The notes under the pieces: model-generated | Told to the model about the DNA's origin: nothing | Databases searched by the model: none | Seen by the model: the letters and a program-made list of their open reading frames with translations, nothing else | Source: Thermodesulfovibrionales bacterium | Lineage (GTDB): Bacteria; Nitrospirota; Thermodesulfovibrionia; Thermodesulfovibrionales; Dissulfurispiraceae | Reading direction: 5' to 3' | Assembly: GCA_021129835.1 (NCBI GenBank) | Contig: JAJOKM010000158.1 | Span: 1-9,557 of the forward strand | Length of the DNA: 9,557 nucleotides | Position numbers and translations under genes: made by a program | Shown: positions 6,740 through 9,557 of the stretch, in pieces | How positions within the stretch are numbered: position 1 is the first letter of the stretch | Layout of the letters: every line of letters begins with the position of its first letter

Positions 6740-8041
6740 ATGGGTAAAATTATAGACATACATGCACGTGAAGTAATAGATTCAAGGGGCAATCCAACAG
6801 TGGAGGCCGAGGTGTTGTTAGAGAGCGGCGTCTCTGGCAGGGCAATTGTCCCTTCTGGCGCATCTACCGGCGAAAGAGAGGCGATGGAATTAAGAGATGG
6901 CGACGAAAATAGGTTTCACGGCAGAGGGGTATTAACTGCGATCAAAAATATAAAAGAAGAGATAGCGCCACGCCTATGGGGAATGAATTCTGAAGACCAG
7001 ATTCTCATCGACAATACTGTGCGTGAGTTAGACGGCACAGAGAACAAAGGCAGGCTCGGAGCAAATGCAATCCTTGGTGTATCTATGGCAGCCTGTCATG
7101 CATCTGCAAATGAGATAGAACTTCCGCTTTATAGATACATAGGCGGATGTAATGCAAAAGAACTCCCTGTCCCGATGATGAATATAATAAATGGTGGTGC
7201 TCATGCAGACAACAACCTCGACATCCAGGAATTCATGATAATGCCAGTTGGCTTTGAAAATTTTACATCTGCACTGAGAGCAGGGACAGAGATATTTCAT
7301 TCCCTGAAATTAATTCTTAAAAAGAACGGACTAAGCACATCTGTTGGTGATGAAGGTGGTTTTGCGCCAGTTCTCGATACTAATGAAGAAGCGATATCCA
7401 TGATTATTCAGGCAATTGAGGATAGCGACTATATACCTGGGAAAGATGTCTTTCTGGCTCTCGATGTGGCGGCATCAGAGTTTTATGGCTCCGGCGGATA
7501 TAACTTCGAAGGCAATAAGGTTGCGTCTTCTGATATTGTTGAGTATTATAAGAAATTGATATTGAAATATCCCATACTATCCATAGAGGATGGACTGGCA
7601 GAAGATGATTGGGATGGATGGGGACTGCTTACCGAAGAGCTTGGCAAAAGGGTTCAACTCGTGGGCGATGACATCTTCGTTACAAATACAGAAATTCTCA
7701 AAGAAGGCATAAAAAATGGGATCGCAAACTCAATATTGATAAAGCTCAACCAGATAGGAACTGTCACAGAAGTCCTTGATGCCATTGAGATGGCTAAACG
7801 GGCAGGATACACCACGGTGATATCCCACAGGTCTGGCGAGACAGAGGATACCACAATTGCAGACCTTGCAGTCGCTTGCAATACCGGGCTTATAAAAACA
7901 GGTTCTGCCTCCAGAGGTGAGCGAATGGCTAAATATAATAGACTCTTGAGGATAGAGGAAGAATTGGGGGAATCTGCAATATTTAGAGGTATAAGCGCCT
8001 TTTACGATTACTCAGAAGCTTTGCCCCTGATGTCTTCATAA
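6740..8041 (+). CDS. eno: Enolase (phosphopyruvate hydratase)
   Basis: Enolase interconverts 2-phosphoglycerate and phosphoenolpyruvate in glycolysis and gluconeogenesis, in the cytoplasm as a magnesium-dependent dimer or octamer. The 433-residue length is typical. Visible are the mobile loop SGAST (39-43), H155 and E164, catalytic E205 in GDEGGFAP, magnesium ligands D242, E283 and D310, the general base K335 in LIKLNQIGT, SHRSGETED (362-370) and K386. The strong ribosome binding site AGGAGGGG (6726-6733) overlaps the lpd stop, with 12 bases between genes, so it is likely the last gene of the gcvH operon. Its 3' end overlaps convergent rplQ by 34 bases, leaving no room for a separate terminator. 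Confidence 0.97.
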   Translation: MGKIIDIHAREVIDSRGNPTVEAEVLLESGVSGRAIVPSGASTGEREAMELRDGDENRFHGRGVLTAIKNIKEEIAPRLWGMNSEDQILIDNTVRELDGTENKGRLGANAILGVSMAACHASANEIELPLYRYIGGCNAKELPVPMMNIINGGAHADNNLDIQEFMIMPVGFENFTSALRAGTEIFHSLKLILKKNGLSTSVGDEGGFAPVLDTNEEAISMIIQAIEDSDYIPGKDVFLALDVAASEFYGSGGYNFEGNKVASSDIVEYYKKLILKYPILSIEDGLAEDDWDGWGLLTEELGKRVQLVGDDIFVTNTEILKEGIKNGIANSILIKLNQIGTVTEVLDAIEMAKRAGYTTVISHRSGETEDTTIADLAVACNTGLIKTGSASRGERMAKYNRLLRIEEELGESAIFRGISAFYDYSEALPLMSS

Positions 8042-8391
8042 TCAACAAACTCTATAATAGCCATAGGGGCACGATCTTTAACCCTTTGGCGTGTCTTAAT
8101 TATTCGGAGGTAGCCACCATTTCTATCTGCAAACCTTGGCGATATCTCTGAAAAGAGCTTTGCTACAACAGCCCTGTTAGATATATAAGACATTGCCACC
8201 CTCTTTGAATGTAAATCTTCTCGTTTACCAAGAGTAACCAATTTTTCTGCTGCACCTCTAATGGCCTTTGCTTTCGCTACCGTGGTTTCTATCCTCTGGT
8301 GTTCAAAGAGTGATGATACAATCCCACGCAGTAATGCCTTTCTTTGATTTGCAGTTCTACTGAACTTTTTCCCCTTTGCTTTATGTCGCAT
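8008..8391 (-). CDS. rplQ: 50S ribosomal protein L17
   Basis: L17 is a large-subunit protein near the peptide exit tunnel. At 127 residues it has the bacterial length. It begins MRHKAKGKKFSRTANQRKAL, contains RIETTVAKAKAIRGAAEKL and TLGKREDLHSKR, and ends with the conserved RNGGYLRI and APMAIIEFVD. The ribosome binding site AAAGGGG (8402-8396) precedes the ATG. It follows rpoA at 44 bases on the same strand, the usual order at the end of the alpha operon. Its C-terminal codons overlap the 3' end of eno on the other strand. Confidence 0.96.
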   Translation of the reverse strand: MRHKAKGKKFSRTANQRKALLRGIVSSLFEHQRIETTVAKAKAIRGAAEKLVTLGKREDLHSKRVAMSYISNRAVVAKLFSEISPRFADRNGGYLRIIKTRQRVKDRAPMAIIEFVDYEDIRGKASE

Positions 8392-8435
8392 ATTACCCCT
8401 TTTTCTACCTTTTTACGAAACTATCAATTTTGATT

Positions 8436-9425
8436 TTAGTATAAGTCATCACTATGCAATCTCATGCCTAAATGTAGTCCTTTAGAGCTTAGTGCATTCT
8501 TTATCTCATTCAGTGATTTGAGGCCCAAATTTTTTATCTTTAGCATCTCCTGCTCTGTCTTCTGAATAAGATCAGAAATAACATTTATATTGGCACTCTT
8601 TAAACAATGCTGTAGCCTGACAGACAATCCAAGGGCATCCACATTCTTTGACAATAAATCTTCGCTTAAAGGGGCATCGGGCACAGTCGTAATCGCAGTA
8701 ACTGACACTTCTTCTTTGTCCTGTTCTTCCATAATAAAAAACAGTTCAAAATGATCTATAAGCGTTACTGCAGCATCGCTTACTGCCCTTACTGGTGATA
8801 TACTTCCATCGGTCCATATCTCTATTGTGAGCCTGTCATAATCTGTTATCCGGCCAACTCTCGTCTTGTCCACCCCAAAGTTCACCCTTTTAATAGGACT
8901 AAATACCGCATCTATGGCGATCACATCAACGGGGAGATCTTCTCTTTTGTTCATTTCTGATGGCACATAACCCTTGCCCTTTTCTACATGCATCTCTATT
9001 TCGAGTGTTGCATTATTGTCAACGGCAGCAATATAGCAGTCTTTATTCATCACTTCAACAGTCGGATCAAATTCAATATCGGCGCCTGTTGCAATCCCAG
9101 GGCCTTTTGCCTTTAAAGTAACTATCTTTCTGCTGTCATCATGCATCTTAAACCTCAGTTTTTTAATATTCAGTATAATATCCACCATATCTTCCTTGAC
9201 ACCTTTTATGGTAGAGAATTCATGCAAAACACCTGGTATTCTCACATTTGTGACTGCAGTGCCTACTATAGATGAAAGCAATGCCCTGCGAAATGAATTT
9301 CCAATAGTCGTTCCAAATCCACGCTCAAGGGGTTTCATAATTATTTTTCCATAAAAGTCTGTAAGGGTCTCTTTGTCAATACTAATTTCTCGTGGCAATT
9401 GAATGCCCTTTTCGACAACATCCAT
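8436..9425 (-). CDS. rpoA: DNA-directed RNA polymerase alpha subunit
   Basis: The alpha subunit dimerises to seed polymerase assembly and contacts promoter UP elements and activators. At 329 residues it is full length. The N-terminal domain (1-230) has LERGFGTTIGNSFRRALLSS (33-52), the dimerisation helix, then GVLHEFSTIKGVKED and DAVFSPIKRVNF. A linker rich in acidic residues (about 233-260) leads to the C-terminal domain with LSVRLQHCLKSANI (267-280), R270 being the DNA-contact position by family alignment, and IKNLGLKSLNEIK (297-309). The ribosome binding site AGAGGAGG (9440-9433) stands 7 bases before the ATG. Co-transcribed with rplQ. The rpsD gene that often precedes it is not seen in the 132 bases upstream. 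Confidence 0.97.
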   Translation of the reverse strand: MDVVEKGIQLPREISIDKETLTDFYGKIIMKPLERGFGTTIGNSFRRALLSSIVGTAVTNVRIPGVLHEFSTIKGVKEDMVDIILNIKKLRFKMHDDSRKIVTLKAKGPGIATGADIEFDPTVEVMNKDCYIAAVDNNATLEIEMHVEKGKGYVPSEMNKREDLPVDVIAIDAVFSPIKRVNFGVDKTRVGRITDYDRLTIEIWTDGSISPVRAVSDAAVTLIDHFELFFIMEEQDKEEVSVTAITTVPDAPLSEDLLSKNVDALGLSVRLQHCLKSANINVISDLIQKTEQEMLKIKNLGLKSLNEIKNALSSKGLHLGMRLHSDDLY

Positions 9426-9493
9426 AATAAGGCCTCCTCTGCCTTTATTGGCTATTTCTCAATTTCTTCTGTAAATACTTTTTTGTTATTGCT

Positions 9494-9557
9494 CTTCACT
9501 TCTCATTGCGAACGAAGTGAAGCAATCTGGGCGGGATTGCCACGCCCTTCGGGCTCG
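9494..9557. repeat. Intergenic palindromic repeat upstream of rpoA (cut by the window edge)
   Basis: The segment CATTGCGAACGAAGTGAAGC (9504-9523) followed by AATC, a short G-rich spacer and GATTGCCACGCCCTTCGGGC (9535-9554) has the form of a widespread dispersed palindrome whose two arms read ATTGCGA...GCAATC and GATTGC...TCGCAAT. The second arm runs off the edge at GGGCTCG. A perfect 9-bp inverted repeat, CTTCACTTC (9494-9502) and GAAGTGAAG (9514-9522), flanks an 11-base loop, and GCCC-TTC-GGGC forms a second small hairpin. Such elements are usually present in many copies per genome and are transcribed as stem-loops. The identification comes from pattern memory, not a search. Confidence 0.6.

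Overview
The window looks like a compact chromosomal segment from an anaerobic, moderately AT-rich bacterium. It holds part of a group 4 (energy-converting, complex I-related) [NiFe] hydrogenase operon, a UbiA-type prenyltransferase for quinone synthesis, a glycine-cleavage H protein with its lipoamide dehydrogenase, enolase, and the rpoA-rplQ pair. This mix and an intergenic palindromic repeat at the right edge would suit a Nitrospirota-like or deltaproteobacterial-like lineage. That placement is an impression only; rpoA, rplQ or eno would settle it in a database search.

Left part (1-1843, + strand): the end of a NuoC-like hydrogenase subunit enters from the left edge. A 141-base gap follows that holds only an open, hydrophobic 41-codon stretch without a start codon. 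Then comes a NuoB-like small subunit fused to a two-cluster ferredoxin, and a HycI-type hydrogenase maturation protease. The catalytic NuoD-like large subunit that often lies between NuoC- and NuoB-like genes is absent here, so it must lie upstream, lie elsewhere, or have been lost.

Middle part (1772-4834): a small membrane-anchored SAM-dependent methyltransferase on the - strand overlaps the protease gene tail to tail. Divergent from it is an RNase G gene whose true N-terminus (from 2454) is one frame away from the body. The shift sits at an A7 run (2546-2552), and removing one A restores a full-length RNase G. It converges on a UbiA-family prenyltransferase with only 10 bases between the stop codons.

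Right part (4835-9557): a sigma70-like promoter reads into gcvH, lpd and eno, which are tightly spaced (ATGA overlap, then 12 bases) and form a likely operon. Eno overlaps convergently with rplQ, which is preceded on the - strand by rpoA. Upstream of rpoA, where rpsD often lies, the window ends in a hairpin-forming intergenic repeat.

I see no CRISPR array, tRNA, rRNA, insertion sequence or phage gene. The most notable points are the RNase G frameshift, the fused small subunit/ferredoxin with extra C-terminal cysteine pairs, the missing large subunit, and the repeat upstream of rpoA. Nothing here clearly amounts to an undescribed system.
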